From Lamellibrachia satsuma (lineage: Eukaryota; Annelida; Polychaeta; Sabellida; Siboglinidae), in NCBI GenBank assembly GCA_033239005.1, contig BSQZ01000040.1:6143599-6207598 (forward strand): a stretch of 64,000 nucleotides of DNA, written 5' to 3'. The notes under the pieces are model-generated. The model worked only from the letters and a program-made list of their open reading frames with translations, ran no database searches and was not told the origin of the DNA. Positions 46,433 through 58,779 of this stretch are shown here, one piece after another (within the stretch, counting starts at the first letter, position 1; each line of letters begins with the position of its first letter). The position numbers were made by a program, and so were the translations under genes.

Positions 46433-46440
46433 AGTCAGTT

Positions 46441-46889
46441 ATTAACTGACTTAATAACTTAAAATTTAAACGATGATTGTCTTTTACGTAATTTACAAAT
46501 GTATTTCATATACAAATTATACAGTTTTACTATTTTTCCTCAGCTTCACCTTAAAACAGGCTGTCCTCGTAAACCAGTCCAAAAACCCATTACTGTATAT
46601 TCACCCAGTAGTATTAAACACAATATAAATGTGTTAATATGAACTTCAAAACTATGAATATCTATCATAACTGTTATCATTATCCGGTGCCGTTATGCAA
46701 TTTCTGGCAAATATGACTTTGCTATTACTTTCCCTGGTCTCTCCTTATAATGATAAGAACACTTGTAGTGTGTGTAAATCCCACAAAACCCGAGTTTAGA
46801 AGTAGTACTGTATTATGTATGTTTATCATAACCCGGCTTTCATACTGCTGTCCGGGCCGCGACACCGAGACACGTCCAGGGTCCGTGTT
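46441..46889. other. Gene-free stretch
   Basis: No recognisable feature. Confidence 0.4.
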
Positions 46890-47158
46890 TGCCGTTATAC
46901 TGCTCCAACCAGTGTTTGCTGTCATACTGCTCCACCCAGTGTTTGCTGTCATACTGCTCCACCCTGTGTTTGCTGTCATACTGCTCCACCCAGTGTTTGC
47001 TGTCGTACTGCTCCACCCAGTGTTTGCTGTCATACTGCTCCACCCAGTGTTTGCCGTCATACTGCTCCACCCAGTGTTTGCTGTCATACTGCTCCACCCA
47101 GTGTTTGCTGTCATTCTGCTCCACCCAGTGTTTGCTGTCATACTGCTCCACCCAGTAT
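46890..47158. repeat. 27-bp minisatellite, about 10 copies
   Basis: Unit tgctgtcatactgctccacc plus cagtgtt, nine codons long, so all frames are periodic. High identity between units suggests recent expansion. Confidence 0.95.
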
Positions 47159-48295
47159 TACTAATAGGTGTGTCTACTGAAAATTATCACATAATCGGAA
47201 CTTGTAAATGAATGAATTTCAGTTGTTGATTCAGTTGTCCGTGGTACGGGGGCTTCAGACCGGCTGAGTAGGTCGAGTCGAGGCAAAGGCGATCGACGGA
47301 TAAATAAAATGTGCGTAGGAGCCGGTCCGGCCGTATCGACCATGGCCGGACCACTTTTTTTCCAGGCCTAAAAAATGCCCTGGCAACTAGCCACAATGCC
47401 ATAAAAATAAACAATGGTTCACAGCCAAAACATTCCGTGCCTTATATTTATATAATTAAGCAGGTCTATGCTTGCCTTCATTTGCAATTACTGAAACTAC
47501 AAATTAGCACGCGATTGTATGCCAACGATTTGTATAGCTAATGTTTTAAGAAATTGGTAATAACATTACATTCAGCAGTCATCTAAGCTAGCCTATCGTC
47601 GGCCCGCGGTAGATGTTTTAGAAATCGAAGGATCAGCGCTGTCAATCATGCATCACGTGAACTCTCCGCGGGCGAAACTAGATTCCCGCTCGCGATCGCT
47701 TCCTACCGAAAGACTGCGTCGTCTGCATCCTTGCGCCATAGTAGATGAGTTAGTGTCTTGTAGCCAAAATGCCGACAACAAAAAGATAAATTAGGGAAAG
47801 GCTCGAAGTCAATACGATCTCTCTTCGCTCCTGTGTAAGTTACTGAGCCAACTAACATTATGCGTAATTAAATTCAGATGTTCAGACCGAATAAATCTCT
47901 AAAATGTAATGTTGACCCATGACTGAGGTTGCCTATACTAGCTATCAATATAACTATGACCATGTTGAAAACGTATATTTAAACAATAATTTTATTAAGC
48001 CTGCGTAAGCTAAGGCAGATTTACACGAGCTGTTTTTGCGCGGAAGAGGCAGAGCGACAAGTCTAGACAATAGTCACTGTGTCTGCAATCTAGTCCAACT
48101 ACTTCGGGGAAATGTCCCGGCGGACGCCGACCCCATTAACGCGTAGAACAAATAAACGCAGCCTTAAAGGGGGGTGAAGCACTCGAACAACCATAGCCCA
48201 AACATAATAACATACCATTTACAGTATATATCACCGTTATATGATGGGCGCAATGCCACAGTAATTTTGTAATATCCTTTTTAACTTTGCCATTA
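47159..48295. other. Gene-free stretch
   Basis: No recognisable feature. Confidence 0.4.
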
Positions 48296-48413
48296 TCTTC
48301 GCTGGGCGGCGCCATATTGCTCTGCGGGGGGCTCAGCGGCAGAGTGGTTTGAGTACGAGCTCCTGGCACCGCGTTCACACAGTAGAAACCTCTCGGAAAA
48401 ACGGTCGAAACGC

Positions 48414-48632
48414 ATGGAAAATCGAATAAAAAGAAAACTGGTGTGCACTGGATGGCTCCTGGATATATCAACTAGTACTACAAATGCAAGGAAAAAACTT
48501 TTGATCGACTTCCGAGGAAGAATTTGCAGCGGAAAAGGTGGTTGCAAATGCGGAAATTGCCGTGTCCGCCAGCCGCAGGCTCTGCGAGTGACCACTTTTC
48601 CGATGCAGATTACAAGACAAAAGACTATGTGA
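48414..48632 (+). CDS. Small basic Cys-rich reading frame, possible 5' part of element A
   Basis: The ATG at 48414 opens 72 codons: MENRIKRKLVCTGWLLDIST, later RICSGKGGCKCGNCRVRQPQ. The CxxxxxCxCxxC cluster in a basic context could bind zinc or nucleic acid. It lies 65 bp upstream of the ORF1 reading frame, in another frame. The minus copy of element A lacks this region (5'-truncated), so membership cannot be checked here. Confidence 0.3.
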   Translation: MENRIKRKLVCTGWLLDISTSTTNARKKLLIDFRGRICSGKGGCKCGNCRVRQPQALRVTTFPMQITRQKTM

Positions 48633-48696
48633 TGAGCATGAACAGACGGTGAGCATCAAGATGTCATTATTGGTCAAAGACACCGTTCTATCTTAG

Positions 48697-49473
48697 ATCT
48701 TTTTTTTCGCATATGACCATGCATCTGACGACACGTACTTTGAAACTAACGCCGACGTGAACGATAACACGACTCATGATGCGCTCGTCGAGAAGCTCCT
48801 AACAGTGCAACAAAACGCGTACCAGGCATGTTTGCAAAGCGCGGTCGCCGAGATAAACCGGAGGGTGGACTGTTTCATGCGCGAGACAACCACGGCACTG
48901 ACAGAACTACGGATCAGCCTTCAGTACACACAGACTCAAGTCGAGGAACTGAAAGTAAATCAGTCCAAGGAAAACATCGACGACCTGTCAAAAAAGATGC
49001 TCGATTTCGAAGTCACAATACAGAAAATGGAACGATCGATCGACTACCAAGAAAACCAATCGAGACGCTGCAATCTGCGGTTTGACGGCGTTTCTGAAGT
49101 CGACGGCGAGACGTGGGAGCAGACGGAGAAGAACGTACGCAGGGCAATGACAACAGCCCTAGAACTTCCCGAAGCACAAGTGCACGCCATCAACATCGAG
49201 CGCGCGCACCGAACTGGCGGCACGGGGACGAGAGCCAGGACTATCGTCGTCAAGTTCAAATCGTACAAGGACCGCGAGCTGGTGCTACAGGCGGCGAAGA
49301 AGAATCGGCATCGAGGCATCTACGTGAACGAAGACTACTCACAGCGGGTCATGGCGAGGCGGAAATAACTGTTGCCCAAAATGATGAAGGCCCGGGAAGA
49401 GGGGAAAATCGCGTATTTGACATTTGACAAACTGGTGGTAAGGGAGCGGCACGATGTGGCAAACCGTGATTAG
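48697..49473 (+). pseudogene. Element A ORF1: L1-type RNA-binding protein with a nonsense codon
   Basis: The frame opens after a stop at 48694-48696. No ATG precedes the conserved part (a GTG stands at 48757), so the true start is unknown or lost. N-terminal coiled coil (LLTVQQNAYQACLQSAVAEI; LRISLQYTQTQVEELKVNQS), RRM-like core (QSRRCNLRFDGVSEVDGETW; INIERAHRTGGTGTRARTIV; VVKFKSYKDRELVLQAAKK) and C-terminal domain (HRGIYVNEDYSQRVMARRK). TAA at 49366-49368 replaces GAA found in the minus copy; the remaining 34 codons (LLPKMMKAREEGKIAYLTFD...) run to the original stop at 49471-49473. This is the order of L1 ORF1p/Transposase_22 proteins, unusual beside a jockey/CR1-group ORF2. Predicted role: RNA-binding trimer of the retrotransposition particle. 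Confidence 0.75.
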
Positions 49474-49531
49474 ATAACTAAGTACATGTTCAATATCTTG
49501 CTAAATCTTGTTGTGATCTCTTCATTTAACT

Positions 49532-52500
49532 ATGGCGTCAGATACTCAACAAAACGGCGGGTTAACACTTACATATGATAAACCGCTTGATTACAACGAA
49601 CACTGTTATGAACACGAAATAGATACTGAAAGTTTGTTGTATCACGATTTGCCTACACACTGCAGATATTACACCTCAGCACAATTTTCAACCAATTTTA
49701 GCAGTGCTAGCAACAACCGGCCAAACAAACTGATTGTTATACACTTTAATGCCCGGAGTCTAAAAGCAAATTTGTCTAAGATAAAGGATACTATCCGAAG
49801 TATGGAGTATAAATTTCAAATCATTGCAATATCAGAAACTTGGCTTAATGAAAACAATTGGGATGGAAATGAAGTAACCTGCAATGAAGTCTCATTTTCA
49901 GGTTACAAACTGTACTGTAATTCCAGAAAAAACATGCAAGGTGGTGGTGTTGCCATATATGTGTGTGAATCTCTGCTTAACAATTGTCAGTCTTCTAATA
50001 TTTGTCTAAGGAGCATTTCATATGTGGATAATGACTGTTTTGAAAGCATCTTTATCGAGTTACAGATTAGTAAACACGAAAAAATCAATGTCGGTTGTAT
50101 GTATAGAGCGCCGAATACCAGCATCAGCAAATTTAATGACAATCTCTCATTCATACTGGGAAATCTCACCAGTAAAATTGTATACATTTGTGGTGATTAC
50201 AATATAGATCTATTGCACTGCGAAGAGCGAGCTGAAACAAAATATTTCCTTGATCAAATGTTTAGCTCTGGGTTATATCCCTTGATCACCAGGCCAACAC
50301 GAATAACAGGCACGAGTGCTACTATAATAGATAACATTTTCTGTTCTGAGTTGTGTAGAAACAAAGTGTGCGGCATTGTTTTAAGCGATGCTACAGATCA
50401 TATGCCAATTTTCGTTCTATGTTACAACAGCACTAATGTGGTTAATCATGAAGATCCAACAGTTAAATATAAAAGAAAATTAGACGAAGATTCGTTAAAC
50501 AAACTTGAGCACGACCTAAATGATATAAACTGGGAAATTGTAATGAACGAGTCAAACCCTAATTTAGCATTCTCGCGCTTTATGCAAGCACTAAGTAATA
50601 CTTACAATGATGCCTGTCCTGTCAAAATAACCACGTATACAGGAAAAACAAAACGGATTGATAAACCTTGGTTAACAAGAGGGCTAAAAAATGCCTGCAT
50701 AAAGAAAAATAACCTGTACTTAGCGTTTCTAAAAGATAGGTCAGAATTAACAGAAAGTCGGTACAAAAAGTACAAAAACAAGTTAACAAAACTGTTACGT
50801 CTAGAAAAGAAAAACTATTACAGGAAAAAGCTTGAAGATTGTAAAACTAATACAAGAGAGACTTGGAAAATTCTTAACAACATAATAGGTAAAAGAAAAT
50901 CTGAAACAAAATATTCCAACGAATTTCAAGTTGGTGAAAAACGAGTTGTATTAGAAAGTAAAGAAATAGCTAACCATTTCAACAAATTCTTTGTTGACAT
51001 AGGTACAAATTTATCAAGTCTTATAGAACCCTGCCCGGGAACAAAGCCCACTGACTTCGTAAAAAGTAACGTATCACAGTCAATGTATATACACCCAGTT
51101 ACTGAACAAGAAGTACTTGACATTGTGTCTGGGTGCAAAAGTAAAACTTCCTACGGACACGATGAGATCAGCATGAAAACAGTCAAGCATATAATAAAGC
51201 AAATTGTAAAACCGCTAACCCACATTTGTAACAGATCATTGATCTGCGGATCATTTCCGAATGATATGAAATTGGCAAAAATCATTCCTGTATTTAAGTC
51301 AGGTGATCGTTTTCAATTTTCTAATTATAGACCTATATCTCTTTTATCCCAATTTTCAAAAATACTTGAAAAAATATTTAACAAAAGGCTAACATCTTTC
51401 ATTGAAGCACAACACATACTGTCAGACGGGCAGTATGGCTTCAGAAATAATCATTCGACCTCACTAGCTCTAACTGAATTTGTCGAAAAGGTTACTTCTG
51501 CAATGGATAAATCCCAAACTACGATTGGTGTCTTTATCGATCTAAAAAAAGCTTTCGACACCGTTGACCACAACATATTGCTAAGTAAATTGCAATGCTA
51601 TGGAGTAAGGGGTTTAGCTCTGGAATGGATAAAAAGTTATTTATCCAACCGTAGACAATATGTATGCTACAATAATAGTAACTCAGAATTCAAGGAAATC
51701 AAGTGTGGAGTCCCGCAAGGATCCATCCTTGGCCCATTACTGTTTATCTTGTACATAAATGACATGTGCGATGTTTCCAAACTACTTCATATTATTCTAT
51801 TTGCAGATGATACTAACATTTTTTACTCGGCTAATAATATTGATGATGTAACCAATGTAGTTAACAACGAACTAAAACAACTAGGCCTATGGTTCAGAGC
51901 AAACAAATTATCGCTCAATGTGAATAAAACAAATTTTATAATGTTTAACAATAAAAAACAACCTAGAACAGATGTGCATATAGTTTTGAATGGAATAAAC
52001 ATTGAGCAGGTAACAAATACAAAATTCCTTGGAGTAACTATTGATGAAAACCTAACATGGAGAGAACATATAAAAATGGTTGAAACAAAAGTATCAAAAA
52101 GCATAGCAGTTTTGTATAAAACTATGCATGTTCTTGATTGTCAAGCGTTACACATATTATATCAATCACTTGTTGAACCACATATGTCATATTGCTGTGA
52201 GATATGGGGAAGTACGTATCAGTCGAGATTCAAGAAACTAGTTCTGTTACAGAAGAAAGCTATACGGATTATTTATAACCTTAATTACCATGATCATACA
52301 TCTGTATTTTTCCACAGCTCAAAAATACTTAAACTTCATGATTTAGTTACATACAAGTCTATGATTATACTCTATAAAGCAAATAATCATTCTTTAAATG
52401 GTCGGGTTCAAGCATTCTTTAACCCAACCGAAGCTATACACAAGTATGGTACCAGACAAAGCAAACTGTTTTATGTTAAAAAAACAAACACAACCCTCAG

Positions 52501-52627
52501 ACTATTGTCACTCACTGTCAAAGGTATAAATACGTGGAACAGCTTAGCAAATGAAATAACTCAGCTACCAAGTTTAAAACAATTTAAAAAAACATTCAAG
52601 TTGTCATTACTTACAGCATATTTATAA
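49532..52627 (+). CDS. Element A ORF2: endonuclease-reverse transcriptase, intact (1031 aa)
   Basis: ATG at 49532 (MASDTQQNGGLTLTYDKPLD), 58 bp after the original ORF1 stop. Endonuclease about residues 70-295: FNARSLKANLSKIKDTIRS, SETWL (catalytic E102), GCMYRAPNT, GDYNID (221-226), SDATDHMPIF (D289, H290). RT about 560-850: KLAKIIPVFKSGD, NYRPISLLSQFSKILE, QYGFRNNHSTSLAL, motif A GVFIDLKKAFDTVDH (D670), motif B CGVPQGSILGPLLF (725 onward), FADD 757-760. C-terminal LYQSLVEPHMSYCCEIWGS, YGTRQSKLFYVKK and GINTWNSLANEIT. Length and motifs match the jockey/CR1/L2 superclade. No stop or frameshift and all catalytic residues present, so it may be a young insertion able to supply enzyme in trans, though its own ORF1 is broken. 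Confidence 0.92.
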   Translation: MASDTQQNGGLTLTYDKPLDYNEHCYEHEIDTESLLYHDLPTHCRYYTSAQFSTNFSSASNNRPNKLIVIHFNARSLKANLSKIKDTIRSMEYKFQIIAISETWLNENNWDGNEVTCNEVSFSGYKLYCNSRKNMQGGGVAIYVCESLLNNCQSSNICLRSISYVDNDCFESIFIELQISKHEKINVGCMYRAPNTSISKFNDNLSFILGNLTSKIVYICGDYNIDLLHCEERAETKYFLDQMFSSGLYPLITRPTRITGTSATIIDNIFCSELCRNKVCGIVLSDATDHMPIFVLCYNSTNVVNHEDPTVKYKRKLDEDSLNKLEHDLNDINWEIVMNESNPNLAFSRFMQALSNTYNDACPVKITTYTGKTKRIDKPWLTRGLKNACIKKNNLYLAFLKDRSELTESRYKKYKNKLTKLLRLEKKNYYRKKLEDCKTNTRETWKILNNIIGKRKSETKYSNEFQVGEKRVVLESKEIANHFNKFFVDIGTNLSSLIEPCPGTKPTDFVKSNVSQSMYIHPVTEQEVLDIVSGCKSKTSYGHDEISMKTVKHIIKQIVKPLTHICNRSLICGSFPNDMKLAKIIPVFKSGDRFQFSNYRPISLLSQFSKILEKIFNKRLTSFIEAQHILSDGQYGFRNNHSTSLALTEFVEKVTSAMDKSQTTIGVFIDLKKAFDTVDHNILLSKLQCYGVRGLALEWIKSYLSNRRQYVCYNNSNSEFKEIKCGVPQGSILGPLLFILYINDMCDVSKLLHIILFADDTNIFYSANNIDDVTNVVNNELKQLGLWFRANKLSLNVNKTNFIMFNNKKQPRTDVHIVLNGINIEQVTNTKFLGVTIDENLTWREHIKMVETKVSKSIAVLYKTMHVLDCQALHILYQSLVEPHMSYCCEIWGSTYQSRFKKLVLLQKKAIRIIYNLNYHDHTSVFFHSSKILKLHDLVTYKSMIILYKANNHSLNGRVQAFFNPTEAIHKYGTRQSKLFYVKKTNTTLRLLSLTVKGINTWNSLANEITQLPSLKQFKKTFKLSLLTAYL

Positions 52628-52885
52628 ACTAATAATTGAAAGTTACGTCAATTAGTTAATTTATAATTAGCTCAAGCACCACAGTAATAAGTTTATAAGT
52701 GAATTGTGAACGCTATTTTGTATTTAATGTTTTACTTATATTGCATTTATTTTGTTTGAGAAGGGCATAGCACCTTATAAGTCGTATGACTTCAGCTATG
52801 TCCCTTCAGCAGCAGCAGACCATACTATGCACCTGTATTATGTTGTTGTTGTTGTTGAATAAACTTTCACTTCACTTCATCTACA

Positions 52886-54776
<1,891 letters not shown>

Positions 54777-54833
54777 TCGATCCTGATCATGCAAGGGTGC
54801 TGTGGTCACTGATCTGATCTCCAGATCCAGAAT

Positions 54834-55070
54834 GTGATCAACAAGACTGCTTGCAACCATGATGGTGACACGGCACAGATAGAAGCTGCCAAGGTCCGTG
54901 AGGACCTGAAAACTAAGGCAGCTAATACCAGGGGCACTCCAAACCACTGTTTGTGGAAGCATCACCCCAAGAACCCATCTTCCACCACTGATCTGACTAT
55001 CAATGATACCTGGAAGACAACTGGTGACAAGATCATCATACACACTCCAGGGGATAGGCAATTGCATTAG
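54834..55070 (+). pseudogene. FLYWCH/MULE-associated zinc-finger protein relic
   Basis: A plus-strand frame, INKTACNHDGDTAQIEAAKV, REDLKTKAANTRGTPN, resembles the conserved segment after the HxH of FLYWCH-type zinc fingers, as seen in MULE-associated proteins (consensus HxHxPDxAxIEAxKxxxDLKxRAxxTxExP). Here the finger's HNH reads CNH and the expected W and C residues upstream are missing. The frame has no clear start, and 54517-54768 is not joined to it. Probably a retro-copied or transposon-borne relic. Confidence 0.35.
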
Positions 55071-55735
55071 GCTAAAGTGACTTCGACTTGTCATTGAATA
55101 TTATGTTATTGTAGTAATAATGATAAAACTGTAAACTGATTTTCACTTGTCAACTATCATAGAAATAAGGGGTAGATGTCTGGGGGGAGCAAATATACTA
55201 GGAGGCAGATTTATATCGCTATCAGTTGTGATATCATTGATATTTCATCAAATTTACTGGAAAGTTTTAGTCTTCAACATCCTAATCTCCAACATATATT
55301 ATCCATGGGGAAATTTTTAATTACTACAAAGGGCAAACCCTACAGCCACATGTAACAGCATTGTACAGGTGACCAGTGACATGTTTAGTATGGAAAACTT
55401 GTGGGCTGAATATTAGGCTGCATTCAAGTGGGGCAGGCTTCCTCTCTCACACAAAGGGAATGAGCAGGCAGGTGCCCTTAATTGGTAATCTCTGTAAATA
55501 AACATTGTACACTGAGAAAGAAAATGAGGCCTGAATGGTCTGATTTTGGTTTTACTGTCTGTTACAGTAACTTAGTATTTCTTGTTGATGCAAATGCTTG
55601 ATTATATTGTTCTTGGTCACAATGTTTCAATACCAGAGTAGACAGTGTCTTTTGTCGGGAGGGGCTTTTGTCCATGCACCATACTATCTAGCAGATGCTT
55701 TCAGTATAATACCTAATAATTATATATATATTTAC

Positions 55736-55775
<40 letters not shown>

Positions 55776-56305
55776 CATTTATAAGGTAAAGATGTCACAA
55801 GCATAGATCTGCATTTGGTCCAATAACAATATTCATGCATTATGTTATCTAAATCGAGTGTCATATATAAAATAAGGAACCCCATAGAAAGTGTACCTAT
55901 GGGTCCATATTTTGTTATGGAATTTGGACCCCTTATAGAATTTTGACCTCCCTGGCCCATTGAAAACAGTGCAATGTTGATTAGATAATATAATGCACTT
56001 TGGAGCTAGGATGCTACAATTTTGGTTACATGCGTTTGGTTATGTTACCAGTGGCATTCGTCAAACTGACCAAACAGATTCATTAAAAACATTAAGAGAT
56101 CAGTGATCATTGGTTGATCATGGCTCCATAGGGAAAATGCTTTTCCCTGTGGTTGATTACTTTATACATTCTATATGACACTGGCACTCTTATATTCTAA
56201 AAATAATATATACAAGAGAAAGTTTCTCACATTGTGATTCATTTTTATTATGCAAAAGATGAATTTTGTAAAATTTTCAAGTAACTGTATGTGTAATATT
56301 TTCAG
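55071..56305. other. Gene-free stretch
   Basis: AT-rich; a TATA/CATA microsatellite at 55719-55771. No gene recognised. Confidence 0.5.
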
Positions 56306-56494
56306 ATGAAGGATTCACCATTGGTTCGTACAAGTACAGGTACTAGTTTTGAAGCATCCAGCGCTACGGGTGATGCCGTCAATCTTTACATTACGGATGT
56401 CACCTTTAGTGCCATCACTGCTACTACTGCTGTGGCACCACATACAAATGATGCTGAAATGCAAATCGATCCGGTAACGATATTTCAAGTGTGA
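56306..56494 (+). CDS. Candidate exon, unrecognised Thr/Ser-rich peptide
   Basis: A splice-acceptor-like gtaatattttcag is followed directly by ATG (56306) and 62 codons (MKDSPLVRTSTGTSFEASSA...DAEMQIDPVTIFQV). No domain recognised. The composition is non-repetitive, but there is no other support. Confidence 0.2.
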   Translation: MKDSPLVRTSTGTSFEASSATGDAVNLYITDVTFSAITATTAVAPHTNDAEMQIDPVTIFQV

Positions 56495-56729
56495 CACTTC
56501 GCGAATGCTGCTGTAGTCACGGATGACATTATTGCACCAATGAACGTTGATCATGATTAATCCTATGTAAAGCTTCCATCAGATTCAGTGAGAATAAAGA
56601 CATTGGTGCAGATGATGCACACTATGTGATAACAGCGACATAACCGAGGGTGACTCAAGCAGCTCCGACACCTATGAGAAAGAGAAGACGTTTGTCATTC
56701 GTGAGAAAAACTTATGTCACTTTTCTGCA

Positions 56730-57185
56730 CCAGTCAGAATAAGTAGTGTATTGGTGTATATTTAGTGCCAGTAGTGTATTGGAACAAATGGTTGGTGTGC
56801 AAGTACTAACAGTCAGAACAAGTAGTGTATTGATACATATGATTGGTGTACATTTACTGTCAGTACAAGTAGTGTATTTGGTAGAGAATGAGACGCTTGG
56901 TTTACATTTGCTGTCGGTAGGAACAAGTAGTAGATTTAGTCAGAACAAGTAGTATATTGGATACACATGATTGGTGTACATTTACTGTCAGAAGAAGTAG
57001 TGAAATGGTGCAGATTCCAGAATGAGATCATTGGTGTACATTTACAAGTAGTAACAAGTAGTGTATTGGTATGCATGATTGGTGTACGTTTACTGTCAGT
57101 CAGAACAAATAATAATATTGTTACACATGATTGGTGTACATTTACTGTCCAATCAAAACAAGTAGTCTATTGCCATTGGTACAGA
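56730..57185. repeat. Degenerate tandem repeat (about 50-70 bp unit)
   Basis: Eight or so variably spaced copies of acaagtagtgtattggtaca followed by tgattggtgtacatttactg. Heavily diverged. Confidence 0.85.
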
Positions 57186-58246
57186 TGATGATGGTGAAAC
57201 AGTTAAAATGCCTTGGCTTTATAAAGATTAATTATTTCCTAAGCTAAACTACCAGTATATTTGATATGTTGTGGCATAATAATGATGTGTGTAGCTGTGA
57301 TATCCATGTTCCAGGTTGTATTTCCCGGTGGTAGAAGTCACTGTTTTTAGTCAATGTTTAGTCTTGGTTTCAGTCGTTCTAGTTAGCCTTATTTCTTTGG
57401 TAATTGTTTTTCTATGTGAATAAACTGTTGATATATTTTATGTTGGTCTCAATATAAATGAATTTGTGCGTAGTGACATGCAAGATGCTGCAGGTAACAT
57501 TTTGTTGAAAGAAGTGGGATATGGATAAGAAGGCATTCACATAATTCAGTTATTAATATTTTAGTGAGAATTGTTGTAGTTTTCCAGGTTGCTTTTCGAC
57601 CTGCTGCATACTGTGGGTGCCTCACAATTTGTCTATATCGGACTATCAGTACACTCACCTTTGTCAGGTCAATCTTCATAGCTAAACTTTCCATCAATTC
57701 AGTTCGGTTCAGAATAGAAATCACAGATCCTTCCCACATCGCAGGATGGGATTACTTGTCTTGCCTTTCCTGAGCCTGAAATATAATTTGTCAGGGTTAG
57801 TTGATAGCACTAATTCCATAATTACCATAATAGTTGCAAAACTGTGAACATTACATATACTGTCAGTAGTTAATTATTGTTATTTAAATGATTACATTGC
57901 ACCAAATAACAAGGTGTTGTGGTGTGCTACAGAGAGGGGTGATTACAAGTACGAATATTAATGTAATCATGATTACAGTAATTATTGCAATCACAATTAC
58001 TAATGTAGTCATAATTACAATCATTATTACAATCACGATTACGGTAACATTTAAGAATATATATATATATATATATTCACATAATGAATTAAATAAACCC
58101 TCATGTTATTATTGTCATCAATGTTATTCAACACAAAATCAAAAACAATATTAAAATACAGACACGGTACACTTCATTAGATTAAATACAAAATAAAGAG
58201 AAAAGCCTGCTTGCATTGCCATTGTAGTTCGGACCTCGCCCTCGGG
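57186..58246. other. Gene-free stretch
   Basis: A (taatcatNattac)n-like array lies at 57955-58055, followed by a short AT tract. Nothing coding. Confidence 0.5.
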
Positions 58247-58316
58247 CTAGGTAAAAGAAATATGCAGAAAAATATGATTATTAAAATGGCAATGATTCGA
58301 TAACAATTGAATTACT

Positions 58317-58555
58317 GACCTGCTAGCTGTAGGGCGAATCAATGAGTCGGCACGCAAATCATGCAATGACAGCAGACCAACATCTAGCACCGCTCTGTTT
58401 GTGCATATCACTACAAAATCATCGTCTTCACCTTCGTACGGTGATGCAAGCACCAACGCGGTCGGGCACACGGTGCTGCATAGCCATAGCCTAGCCCTAG
58501 GCATGGTAGCTTCCTCGGCGCAGCATGATGACTCAACGTAAACGTGCGCAGACAT
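58317..58555 (-). CDS. Candidate first coding exon, unrecognised
   Basis: Minus-strand ATG at 58555 (MSAHVYVESSCCAEEATMPR...), through LASPYEGEDDDFVVICTNRA and LLSLHDLRADSLIRPTASR, to a possible donor (cagGTCAGT) near 58317. Sequence is non-repetitive and protein-like. No domain recognised. Together with 58615-58779 it may belong to a minus-strand host gene with a promoter near 58900-59230. Confidence 0.3.
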
Positions 58556-58614
58556 CGGGACGCAATTTCCACAGGTTCAACACATCACATTACCTAGTCA
58601 GGAATCGTTGACAG

Positions 58615-58779
58615 TCAAAGCGCTATTGTAATTTTTCCTGAATCCAACGTCAACAAAGTCAAAGGCGAAACCGACCTGGAGTCTGGAGCGTGACTCGCAC
58701 ACTCGGGTGACACTTTACGACTGTCAACGGTTGTTTCCGTGTGGCCTGTCGGACTAGACTCTTCGTCTGTGGTTTCCAT
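58615..58779 (-). CDS. Candidate acidic Ser/Thr-rich exon
   Basis: Minus-strand ATG at 58779 in a favourable context (gaaATGGA) encodes METTDEESSPTGHTETTVDS, RKVSPECASHAPDSR, with a possible donor (ccagGTCGGT). Otherwise it runs to a stop at 58615. No domain; disordered composition. Confidence 0.25.
   Translation of the reverse strand: METTDEESSPTGHTETTVDSRKVSPECASHAPDSRSVSPLTLLTLDSGKITIAL

Larger units (their letters stand above)
45291..46440 (+). pseudogene. RTE-like retrotransposon 3' end, interrupted by two minisatellites
   Basis: Plus-strand reading from about 45299: TFINKCLRRIRHLKWSDK, TTLWERTKQLPVENEIKKIK, a stop, [30 protein letters not shown], a stop, then QRE. This is the C-terminal region of RTE-type ORF2 (LRRIxxIxWxDK; RWIGHxLRK; GRPxxTWRRE). 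The frame is then occupied by a 17-bp array (45530-45890) made of the NTWQRE codons. It resumes as TWQRDTENESKKMGYTGREM and TNRQEQRSLVDGL-stop (to 45982), where a 35-bp array built on the QRSLVDGL-stop end takes over. The 3' end has gtaagtaag (46424-46432), typical of RTE tails. A 5'-truncated, dead copy, different from the RTE-like element at 9.6-16.4 kb. Confidence 0.85.
48296..52885 (+). mobile_element. Element A, plus copy: two-ORF non-LTR retrotransposon with intact ORF2
   Basis: Right end at about 52885: a gttgttgttgtt run, gaataaactttcacttcact and ttcat, the same tail as the minus copy at 12459. The left end is uncertain. The sequence shared with the minus copy starts at about 48722, but a GC-rich leader with a GCCATATTG motif (48309-48317, YY1-like on the opposite strand) and a Cys-rich frame (48414-48632) may belong to a longer 5' region. 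It contains ORF1 (nonsense-mutated) and a full ORF2. No TSD detected by eye. Confidence 0.85.
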
